This document shows positions 1 to 6,534 of a DNA stretch of 8,871 nt, piece by piece; within the stretch, counting starts at the first letter, position 1; the number at the start of each line of letters is the position of its first letter. The notes beneath the pieces were generated by a model. It was not told the DNA's origin. It searched no databases and was given only the letters and a program-made list of their open reading frames with translations. Source of the stretch: CAMDWQ01 sp964497635 (lineage in GTDB: Bacteria; Omnitrophota; Gorgyraeia; 2-02-FULL-51-18); assembly GCA_964497635.1 (NCBI GenBank), contig CAZCDB010000056.1, positions 1 to 8,871 of the forward strand, given 5' to 3'. Made by a program: the position numbers and the translations under genes.

Positions 1-29
1 AAGAGCTTGGTAATCAATTTGGTCTCCAT
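1..29 (-). CDS. Possible start of a further operon gene (partial, runs off the left edge)
   Basis: An ATG on the minus strand at 29-27 opens a frame reading METKLITKL before the window ends. An AGGA Shine-Dalgarno-like element (positions 38-35) lies 5 nt upstream, and the start is only 15 nt after the stop codon of the histidine kinase, with no terminator hairpin between. This is what a sixth gene of the same operon would look like. A response regulator is commonly encoded next to such a kinase, but nine residues are too few to identify the product and they do not resemble a typical receiver-domain start. The call rests only on SD spacing and context, so a chance ATG is a real alternative. 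Confidence 0.35.
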
Positions 30-44
30 AACTATCCTGTGGTT

Positions 45-2180
45 TTAACCCACTTTATTGGTAATGGTCGTAACCGCCGTGTTGAATCGTAAAGTAAACG
101 TTGTCCCAACACCGATCTGGCTTTCCACTGAAATCTGCCCCATGTTGCGCTCGACGACTTGCTTGACGATAAAAAGTCCCAACCCCGTCCCCTTCCCCGG
201 CGCCTTGGTGGTATAAAACGGGTGAAATATCTGCTCGATCTTTTCCTGCGGAATCCCAGTCCCATTGTCTGCGATACGGATCACCACCGACCCATTATCC
301 TGAAATCCCGTGACCATGATCTTGCCAGCTTTTTTATCCATCGCCTGGGCGGCATTTCGGATGATATTAAAAAGGACTTCCTCAATCTGCTTCTTATCCG
401 CCAAGATGAGGGGGAAGTTTTCTGGAAAATCTTTTTGGATATCGATGTTGCTAAGCCTTAGATCATGCCCCAAGAGCCCGATCACTTCATCCGTCTCATG
501 ATTGATCGCCACTTCCTCAAAATCAGAAAGTTTAGAAGGCTTGGCAAAACTGGAAAGTTTTTTGGTGATCTGCGTCGCGCGATCCGTCTCTTTGATCACC
601 TTGTGCATAATATCGGAAGAAATCTTAAGCATCTCCTCCCCACTTTTTTGCCCATAAAACCCATCCCGCATATTCAAAAGAAACATCTCGCACTGCCCGC
701 GTACAATTCCCAAAGGATTGCAAATCTCGTGATTGATTCCGGAGGCCAGCGTCCCAATCACCGCCATTTTTTCTTTTTGCGCCGCCTCAGCCTGAGTTTT
801 GGAAAGCTCATCGAAGAGCCTCGCGTTGGCAATGGCAATGGCTTCGGTACGCACTAGTGTCATCAGTACATCCAGATCATCGGGTGTAAAATCTTCCCCG
901 GATTTCTTCGTCCCAAGCGCTAAAATCCCGATCAGCTCATCATGATGATCAATCGGCATACACACCTGCGCATGAAGCCGCTTAAAGGTATCCTTAAGCT
1001 CCCCACCCTCCATTTTCTCAACACTTTTATCTTTTTGGATCGGCTGGTGAATCTTTTTAAGGTACTCTGGTAAAAGATCTGTTTCTTTTAGGACCATTTC
1101 TTTTTCCTTGGCCACAGAAGACGCCGCCATCCGAAACACCTTGGCCTCTTTATCATGCAAAAGAAGCGAAGCTGACTCAAGCTTCACAATCTCAATCAGA
1201 CTCTGTACTGTATCTTTGGTCAACTTCTCTAAATCAATAACCGTCAAAATCTCCCGAGTGAAAACTTTGAGCAGTTCCTTATAGTCATACTTTTTTTGGA
1301 ACAAATATTTTTCGGTCGCATTGGTTAGAAAATTCTCTAGGGGCCTCAAAGAAAAAGTAATGATCACGACTGTGGGTATGGTTGCAATCCACTGATTCCA
1401 ACCTAAGGTATCCTTAAAAAATTCTTGACCCAAAATTGTGATGATCGTAAAAGTCCCATAAACGAAAGCAAACAAACCGGCAAAAACGGCTGTGCGCTTG
1501 ACGACAACATCAATATCCATCAACTGATGCTTGACGATGGCATAGCTCATGATCAGCGGGTATAAAGGCACTGTAAGATTTCCGTACGGGTATAATTCAA
1601 AGCCAAAAGTTGGCAAGAAACAAGTGACTCCCCCAGAAAATCCAACCACCGTCGCGACAAAAAACCATTTCACCTGGGCCGTTTTAGTGCCATTGGTGGA
1701 TTTTCTCATAAATAACCATAGTTCAATATGGCTAACCAAAACAATAAACATAAAATAAGCGACAAACGAAGGCCATAGAAGGGCGGGTGGATTAGAAAAA
1801 TAAATCTGATTAAACATGTAGGTCACGTGCACATGCACCATGTTTGTGGTTAAATTTAAAACAAGGAACAACATGCTAACAAGATAAAGAGCCGCCAATG
1901 CTAGAGCGCGCTTAAGATGGAGGAAAACCACGACAAAATGATAAAAAAGAGTCGGGATGAAAATTACGCCGACATAAGACATTCTCCAATACAGCAGCGC
2001 CTCATCAGGATCCTTTGACAACCCGATAAACATTGCCCCAAACCCCCAAATAGCCACAGAAACACAAAATAAAGACCATATTTTATTGGCCGTGTTAGCT
2101 GTGCTATTACGAAATACCCATAGCGCCATCGCTGCACATGCACAACCAATCAAGAATCCCGACAAAGCAAAATAATTCAT
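45..2180 (-). CDS. Membrane-bound sensor histidine kinase, 7TM-type N-terminus + GAF + HisKA + HATPase
   Basis: 711-aa hybrid of a polytopic membrane sensor and a cytoplasmic kinase. Residues ~1-280 are largely hydrophobic, with about nine predicted membrane segments. The stretch around 200-230 (YPYGN, then YPLIMSYAIVKHQLMDIDVV) is typical of the 7TM N-terminal region of histidine kinases (HisKA_7TM class). Residues ~300-455 fit a GAF domain. The HisKA dimerisation/phosphoacceptor region follows, with His484 in GINHEICNPLG, then HATPase_c with N-box Asn609 (NIIRNAAQAM), G1 DNGTG (638-642), F-box FHPFYTTK (652-659) and G2 GKGTGLGL (662-669). All motifs for autophosphorylation are present; there is no attached receiver domain. 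The start is supported by AAGGTG 5 nt upstream and by an ATGA overlap with the ligase stop, implying translational coupling. The signal is unknown; a lipophilic or membrane-derived ligand is an inference from the operon. Confidence 0.95.
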   Translation of the reverse strand: MNYFALSGFLIGCACAAMALWVFRNSTANTANKIWSLFCVSVAIWGFGAMFIGLSKDPDEALLYWRMSYVGVIFIPTLFYHFVVVFLHLKRALALAALYLVSMLFLVLNLTTNMVHVHVTYMFNQIYFSNPPALLWPSFVAYFMFIVLVSHIELWLFMRKSTNGTKTAQVKWFFVATVVGFSGGVTCFLPTFGFELYPYGNLTVPLYPLIMSYAIVKHQLMDIDVVVKRTAVFAGLFAFVYGTFTIITILGQEFFKDTLGWNQWIATIPTVVIITFSLRPLENFLTNATEKYLFQKKYDYKELLKVFTREILTVIDLEKLTKDTVQSLIEIVKLESASLLLHDKEAKVFRMAASSVAKEKEMVLKETDLLPEYLKKIHQPIQKDKSVEKMEGGELKDTFKRLHAQVCMPIDHHDELIGILALGTKKSGEDFTPDDLDVLMTLVRTEAIAIANARLFDELSKTQAEAAQKEKMAVIGTLASGINHEICNPLGIVRGQCEMFLLNMRDGFYGQKSGEEMLKISSDIMHKVIKETDRATQITKKLSSFAKPSKLSDFEEVAINHETDEVIGLLGHDLRLSNIDIQKDFPENFPLILADKKQIEEVLFNIIRNAAQAMDKKAGKIMVTGFQDNGSVVIRIADNGTGIPQEKIEQIFHPFYTTKAPGKGTGLGLFIVKQVVERNMGQISVESQIGVGTTFTLRFNTAVTTITNKVG

Positions 2181-3649
2181 GATTGCACCTTAATATTTTT
2201 GGGCACCTTATAGCTTGCTAGGTAATATTTTAAGTATCGTTTAAGAGACGTCATATCAAATGAGTCATCAGCAACATCAATCTCCGCAGAAATAATTTCA
2301 CCCCACCTCTCATCCTGAACACTGAACGCTCTGGCGTGCTTGACTCCCAGATTACATAGGATTCGATACTCAACTTCAGCAAGATCCACTATGTTCCCCC
2401 CCACCTTGGCTATCCTCTTTTTAAGTCCTTCAAAAAAAAGATATCCGCTAGCATCCATCCTGCCTAAATCACCTGTATGAAACCAACCATTTTTCAGAGT
2501 GTCTTTTGTTTCGCGTGCCATCTGAAAGTATTCACGCATCACCGTCGGACCTGAGACCGCAATCTCCCCAACCTCACCCATCTTCACAGGAATGCCCGAG
2601 CTATCAACAATCCTAGCTGCAATAGGCTTGCTAGAGCCTGTAAGAATTTTACCTAAACTTTCCGGTCTGTTCCCAGTTGATGGATTGCACGACACTGGGA
2701 GTGTTTCAGTCAAACCATATCCCTGCCTCAGAGAAATACCACAAGCGTTTTCAAACTCACGGAACAAATCTATTGGCATTTTGCTTCCACCACAAAAAGC
2801 ATGGGTAATTTGGCTCTTCTGATGGGTGGATTTTATTGATTTTAATAAAATTGAATAAAAAGATGGGACTCCAGTCAAAACATCGATTCCATTTTCTGCA
2901 ATGGCTTCCCATAACTTACCGGATAATTTTCCATCATGAATAATAATTTTGGAACCGGTCGCCAGCGGGGCCAGCAAACAACCAAGTAGCGGATAGGTGT
3001 AAGCATATGGGAGCAATGATAAAAATACGTGATTGCTGGTCAACTCTCCGGTTTCAATATACGACTTAATGCCCTCGACATAGTTTGTATGGTCCATCAC
3101 CGCACCTACCGGATAACCATAACCTCTATACGTGTACACAATTGTCGCTGTTTTTGATGGATCGATAGAAGGCTGTCTCTCACTACTTTCAGGTGAATTC
3201 ATAAATTCAGATAGTTTAACCATCCTCTTTCTGGATCTATCTTTCTTAAGAACTTTTTTTGTGAAAACAACAACCAACTGCTCATCATCCAGAAGGTCAA
3301 ATGGTAATGATCTGTTGATAAATGAGCTGTCCCCAATAAAAAGCGCCGGCTTCGTTCTTGAAAGCAGACTTTTTGCCTCATGAGGAGACAAGGTCTGGCG
3401 TATTGGGAGAACAACTGCCCCATATTTAAGGCAGGCCAAAAAACAAACTATCCAATCAATGTTATTAGGCATAGCCAACGCCACACAATCACCAGGCAAA
3501 ATACCGTTTATGGAAAACTGGTAAGAAAACTTATGGACTCTATCCCAAAGCTCCTGATAGGTGATCGTTCGTCCTGTCGCGATCTCAGCCACTGCTAGCT
3601 TCGATGAGGCTCCCTTGCTTCTTGAAATTAAATAATCGATTAGATTCAT
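2177..3649 (-). CDS. AMP-dependent acyl synthetase/ligase homologue with degenerate catalytic motifs and no A10 lysine
   Basis: 490 aa, member of the adenylate-forming (ANL) superfamily, which activates carboxylates as acyl-AMP and passes them to CoA or a carrier protein. Recognisable parts are the N-terminal TYQELW/GDCVALAMPNN region (30-63), the A5 motif GYGLTE (310-315), the A7 motif HTGDLG (391-396) and a C-terminal subdomain from ~405. Several hallmarks are altered. The P-loop reads YTYRGYGYPVG (172-182) instead of YTSGTTGxPKG, so its lysine is Val181. The A8 segment reads EGLKKRIAKVGG, with Leu409 for Arg and Arg412 for Asp. The chain stops at YKVPKNIKVQS, about ten residues before the A10 catalytic lysine (PxTxxGK) expected in the family. 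Neither alternative frame across the stop continues the motif, so a simple frameshift is not evident. It overlaps the reductase (ATGA, 3649-3646) and the kinase (ATGA, 2180-2177). No clear SD is visible, so coupled initiation is likely. Whether it adenylates, only transfers acyl groups, or has another role is open. Confidence 0.88.
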   Translation of the reverse strand: MNLIDYLISRSKGASSKLAVAEIATGRTITYQELWDRVHKFSYQFSINGILPGDCVALAMPNNIDWIVCFLACLKYGAVVLPIRQTLSPHEAKSLLSRTKPALFIGDSSFINRSLPFDLLDDEQLVVVFTKKVLKKDRSRKRMVKLSEFMNSPESSERQPSIDPSKTATIVYTYRGYGYPVGAVMDHTNYVEGIKSYIETGELTSNHVFLSLLPYAYTYPLLGCLLAPLATGSKIIIHDGKLSGKLWEAIAENGIDVLTGVPSFYSILLKSIKSTHQKSQITHAFCGGSKMPIDLFREFENACGISLRQGYGLTETLPVSCNPSTGNRPESLGKILTGSSKPIAARIVDSSGIPVKMGEVGEIAVSGPTVMREYFQMARETKDTLKNGWFHTGDLGRMDASGYLFFEGLKKRIAKVGGNIVDLAEVEYRILCNLGVKHARAFSVQDERWGEIISAEIDVADDSFDMTSLKRYLKYYLASYKVPKNIKVQS

Positions 3650-4749
3650 ACAGGGATTGTAAAATTAGTTTTTTTGCAAAACTTAAACAAGATGGACAAT
3701 AGCTTAGAATCTACCTTTGGCCATTCAAAACCTTGTTTTTTTAGATACGCATTGGTTAATCTGGAATCAAACCGTAGTTTATAATTAAAATAAGGTAAGA
3801 AAGGTTCAATTAATTTTAATTGGGCCGCACTGATTTTATTTTTATCAAATCTGCTGAGAGGCGTCATGGTTGGGACTTTAAAACCAAAACTCTTACCGGC
3901 AAAATCAATAAACCTGCCAAACTGAATCTCGTTGGGATTAGTTAGGTGAAAAGTTGCGTTCTCCACGTTACTGCGGTTACCTAGAATAGTGATAGCCTCC
4001 GCAACCTTATCGACAGGAACCAGCGAAAGATAAGCCTTCCTTTCAGCGGGGATTTCGCTAAAAAGACCTCTTGATAAAAAATGTAACGGCTGATAAATCA
4101 TCTTAAAATTTGTCGTAACACCATGCTTTGAATCCCCGGTGATAATGGCTGGTCGATAGATATAAACTTGAAGTTTTTTATCTTTTTGAAATTCTTGAGC
4201 CACTTTCTCAGCCTCATACTTGCTCTCTTCGTAACCATTATGAAACGCCTGTCCAAGGTCTAACATTTTTTCAAAATACTTCCCGGAAAATGTTCCACCC
4301 GTCGCTGCCGTGCTAATATGATGCACTCTGACATTTTTTTGGACCCCGCGAGATTTTATTTTTAAAGCTAGCTTAAAAATATTTTCAACCGCTCTTACAT
4401 TGGGTCCTTGAAGCTCTTCAATACTCATCCCAAAGTCAGCGACAGCTGCGCTGTGAAAGATATCCACCAAGGAACTATATTCAGCTTTTTTTAAAAAAAT
4501 TTTTGGGAGCAGATTTTTAGAGGTTATATCCCCGTTGATAACTATCAATTTTCTAAAGTGGTTTACATTAAGCTTGACTGGTAAATACGATAAAATTTTT
4601 CTTTGTCTTGTTCGTGCATTGGTAGAAGATGACCCACGAACAATGGAAAGGATCTGATGATATTTTTTGTTTTTGAGCAAATAATAAATAAGCCATGACC
4701 CCAATAAACCCGTCCCACCGGTCACGATCGCTATTCTTTTATTTTCCAT
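3646..4749 (-). CDS. NAD(P)-dependent SDR, thioester reductase / fatty acyl reductase-like (NAD_binding_4 type)
   Basis: 367-aa extended short-chain dehydrogenase/reductase resembling the terminal reductase domains of carboxylic acid reductases and NRPSs and the fatty acyl reductases, which release a carrier- or CoA-bound acyl thioester as aldehyde or alcohol. The nucleotide-binding Rossmann motif is TGGTGLLG (10-17). An acidic/DI turn follows at NGDIT (72-76), then HSAAVADF (99-106). The catalytic Ser/Thr lies in HHISTAATGG (143-152, Ser146 or Thr147), and YxxxK is Tyr173-Lys177 (GYEESKYEAE). RPAIITGDS (199-207) matches the substrate/cofactor loop of the family. The active site therefore looks intact. 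Length matches a stand-alone R domain. It follows the acyl carrier protein by 16 nt (only a weak GAGA SD) and overlaps the ligase by 4 nt. A sugar-nucleotide epimerase-like function is an alternative, but the ACP and ligase neighbours favour acyl thioester chemistry. Confidence 0.85.
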   Translation of the reverse strand: MENKRIAIVTGGTGLLGSWLIYYLLKNKKYHQILSIVRGSSSTNARTRQRKILSYLPVKLNVNHFRKLIVINGDITSKNLLPKIFLKKAEYSSLVDIFHSAAVADFGMSIEELQGPNVRAVENIFKLALKIKSRGVQKNVRVHHISTAATGGTFSGKYFEKMLDLGQAFHNGYEESKYEAEKVAQEFQKDKKLQVYIYRPAIITGDSKHGVTTNFKMIYQPLHFLSRGLFSEIPAERKAYLSLVPVDKVAEAITILGNRSNVENATFHLTNPNEIQFGRFIDFAGKSFGFKVPTMTPLSRFDKNKISAAQLKLIEPFLPYFNYKLRFDSRLTNAYLKKQGFEWPKVDSKLLSILFKFCKKTNFTIPV

Positions 4750-4765
4750 AATCTGCTTCTCTCAG

Positions 4766-5029
4766 CTACTTTCTGATGTGCAGAGAGATGAAATTAAGAA
4801 TATCTTCAAACGAATTTAGTTTACTCAAATCTGATTCGGGAATTTTAATTTTATATTTGATCTCAATCGCCACTAAAATCTCCAATGCAGTAAAGGAGTC
4901 AATACCCAAATCCTCCCTAACCCGGGTTGATCTTTTTATCCGATTTTTATGAGTTCTGGAAAACTCTCCCAATATCTCTTTGAGTTCAGATTCTAATGTA
5001 CTTATTAAATCCTGCTGATCCAATTTCAT
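4766..5029 (-). CDS. Acyl carrier protein (stand-alone)
   Basis: 87-aa acidic, helical carrier protein. The phosphopantetheine attachment motif is DLGIDSF (40-46), with Ser45 the predicted modified residue, followed by TALEILVAIEIKYKIKIPE, the usual helix II-III region. After modification by a 4'-phosphopantetheinyl transferase it would hold an acyl thioester for its neighbours. The ATG at 5029 is preferred because AGAGGA (5040-5035) sits 5 nt upstream and the gap to the porin stop is 10 nt. A longer in-frame start at 5113 would overlap the porin gene by 74 nt and add an extension (with a KRIYMK junction) that ACPs do not have. It is probably a dedicated carrier rather than the housekeeping ACP of fatty acid synthesis, since the rest of the fab cluster is absent and the adjacent genes are a ligase and a reductase; that is inference. 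Confidence 0.93.
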   Translation of the reverse strand: MKLDQQDLISTLESELKEILGEFSRTHKNRIKRSTRVREDLGIDSFTALEILVAIEIKYKIKIPESDLSKLNSFEDILNFISLHIRK

Positions 5030-5039
5030 ATAAATCCTC

Positions 5040-6338
5040 TTAAAACTTATACACTGCATCCATCGAGATAATGTTGACGAAGCTTGAGTACTCGCCATCG
5101 ATTGTCGTGCCATTGGCGGCGCCTATGTTGTTGTCAATGTCGGTCTTGGTGATAAAAAGAGCGGCGTAGGATAGTCCGATGGAGTAATTTTTGTGATTGT
5201 ACACAAGCCCCAAGGAACCAGCGTGGCGATCGCCATCAGGAATGGCACCAGAGTAGTAGGCCTTGCTAGCCGCCATGGCGTAGTACCAATAGCCGCCGCT
5301 CAGAGTCCAAACATCATCCAGTTTATAAGAAGTCCCAAGATTGAATGAGAACGTATTTTTGAAACCTTGGGTGACGGGTTCTAAAGAATTAAGAATAGCG
5401 CTAGTTGTTTCAAACGCAATGTCCACCCGATCAAAAGAAGACCAGCCGGTCCAGGTAAAATCGGCTTCAACATCCCACTTGGGCGTGGCTTGATACTTGT
5501 AGCCAATCGTCACACTGCCCGGGAAAGTAACGTCGGTGTCTGCGCTGGTATTGAAACTAGAAGACGTTGCGTTATAAGCGCCCAAGATTGCAGGCGCTGG
5601 AGTAATCCCATCAATGGAAATCGAGCCCGTCTGCTTGGTTCTAGTTTCCGTTCTATAAAAAATACCTAAATAATGTTTTTCGGCGGGCTTAATCTGGACA
5701 CCCATATTCATATTGTAGCCGTCCCCCTCAACATCCAGCTCAAACTCGGAGTCAGGGAGCGCGGCACCAAAAATAGCTGCATTATTGAGCTTCCCCACCT
5801 GCTTCGTCGAAGCATCCATATAAGTAAACCCAAGTCCCACCGATATCCACTCCCGGACCTGGTAAGCAGCCGAGAGATTGTAAGCGACGGTCTTGATTTG
5901 ATTATAATTGGAAGTGTACTTAAAATTACCGGAGCTGCTATACGCCGTGGTCAAACCAAAAGGTGCATTGACACCCGCACCAAGTTTCAAATCCTTGTTG
6001 GGGGTGGATAAAGAAAGAAAAAAGGAGGGTACAGTGGACATCAACGTCGCACTATCTTCATCGAGTCTTCCTGCCGCACGACTATCGTAGTGTGTTGATA
6101 GCGTGATGAGTGAAGTACTTGCGCTCACTTGGTGTCCCTCAAGGCTCGTCAATCCTGCAGGGTTAAACACAACCGCCGCCGGCTCGCCCGGATCCGCAGA
6201 GACAGCATTGGCGCGCCCCAAAGATCTGGCTGTATTCGTACCCAGCTCAAACCCGCTAGAGCCTACCGCGAATGCTTGAGAGTAAAAGGTAGTTAAAATA
6301 GCGACAGCTAAGATCACCACTTGAATAATGTGCTTCAC
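5040..6338 (-). CDS. FadL/OMPP1 family outer-membrane channel for hydrophobic compounds
   Basis: 432 aa. The signal peptide (residues 1-24) probably ends at SQAFA, followed by mature VGSSGFELG. FadL family hallmarks are the hatch-region sequence GFELGTNTARSLGRANAVSADPGEPAAVVFNPAGL (as short pieces: SLGRANA at 39-45, NPAGL at 59-63), the FPGSVTIGYKY strand (272-282), the WTGWSSFD turn (296-303) and AIPDGDRH (365-372). It ends in YKF, the aromatic C-terminus that directs beta-barrels to the BAM complex. FadL proteins carry long-chain fatty acids or other hydrophobics across the outer membrane. The start is a GTG (6338) with a strong SD, AAGGGGGAG, just upstream. It is the first gene of the operon, directly behind a near-consensus promoter, which suggests that import or export of a lipid-like molecule belongs to the pathway. 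Base composition is clearly more GC-rich than the reductase downstream. Confidence 0.93.
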   Translation of the reverse strand: MKHIIQVVILAVAILTTFYSQAFAVGSSGFELGTNTARSLGRANAVSADPGEPAAVVFNPAGLTSLEGHQVSASTSLITLSTHYDSRAAGRLDEDSATLMSTVPSFFLSLSTPNKDLKLGAGVNAPFGLTTAYSSSGNFKYTSNYNQIKTVAYNLSAAYQVREWISVGLGFTYMDASTKQVGKLNNAAIFGAALPDSEFELDVEGDGYNMNMGVQIKPAEKHYLGIFYRTETRTKQTGSISIDGITPAPAILGAYNATSSSFNTSADTDVTFPGSVTIGYKYQATPKWDVEADFTWTGWSSFDRVDIAFETTSAILNSLEPVTQGFKNTFSFNLGTSYKLDDVWTLSGGYWYYAMAASKAYYSGAIPDGDRHAGSLGLVYNHKNYSIGLSYAALFITKTDIDNNIGAANGTTIDGEYSSFVNIISMDAVYKF

Positions 6339-6401
6339 GACTCCCCCTTCAGAATGTATGATAACGTTAAATCGTTTATAAACTTTTATATGAGTAGACG
6401 T

Positions 6402-6430
6402 ATTTTATATCCTCTTTTGGTGTCTGTCAA
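6402..6430 (-). promoter_or_regulatory. Sigma70-type promoter of the FadL-ACP-reductase-ligase-kinase operon
   Basis: On the minus strand a perfect -35 TTGACA (6430-6425) and a -10 TAAAAT (6407-6402, 5 of 6 consensus) are separated by 17 nt. The predicted transcription start is the A at 6395, six bases after the -10, giving a leader of about 57 nt before the GTG at 6338. No other promoter as good is visible before the operon, and internal gaps are too short to need one. Confidence 0.75.
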
Positions 6431-6499
6431 TATATTCTTATCTATTTTTAACAAAATTTATCAAAAAGATAATAATCTAAGTATTGTATATAAAGTTTA

Positions 6500-6528
6500 T
6501 TGACAAACAAGATGTTGTGGATTATCTT
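6500..6528 (+). promoter_or_regulatory. Sigma70-type promoter firing at the start codon of the membrane protein gene
   Basis: On the plus strand a perfect -35 TTGACA (6500-6505) and a -10 TATCTT (6523-6528, 4 of 6 consensus) are separated by 17 nt. Six bases after the -10 comes the ATG at 6535, so the expected transcription start coincides with the A of the ATG. The discriminator ACTTCT closely matches ACGTCT in the divergent operon promoter. Confidence 0.6.
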
Positions 6529-6534
6529 ACTTCT

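Larger units (their letters stand above)
6339..6534. promoter_or_regulatory. AT-rich divergent control region with short palindromes
   Basis: 196-bp divergent intergenic region holding both promoters. The two -35 boxes are separated by 69 bp (6431-6499). Symmetric elements include the perfect palindromes GTTTATAAAC (6374-6383) and TAACGTTA (6362-6369), both in the transcribed leader of the porin operon, and TTATC-N5-GATAA (6458-6472) between the promoters, with another TTATC 20 bp away at 6438-6442. Any of these could be an operator. In such AT-rich DNA, short palindromes also arise by chance, so the region is flagged rather than assigned to a regulator. Confidence 0.4.

Noticed and set aside
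159..857. Open frames on the plus strand opposite the kinase
   Set aside because: They are antisense shadows of a well-supported kinase, have low-complexity or Arg/Pro-rich translations and no SDs or recognisable domains.
2120..2180. Frameshift that would restore the A10 lysine motif of the ligase
   Set aside because: The two alternative frames past the stop read the kinase N-terminus (MNYFALSGF) or NHELFCFVGILDW. Neither contains a PxTxxGK-like sequence.
5030..5113. Longer acyl carrier protein start at 5113
   Set aside because: It would overlap the porin gene by 74 nt, and the extra residues are out-of-frame porin sequence. The ATG at 5029 has an SD (AGAGGA) at good distance.
6484..6534. 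N-terminal 17-residue extension of the plus-strand membrane protein from a TTG
   Set aside because: The TTG has no SD, lies upstream of the good promoter's -35, and the extension is polar and unlike the rest. The ATG at 6535 is preferred.
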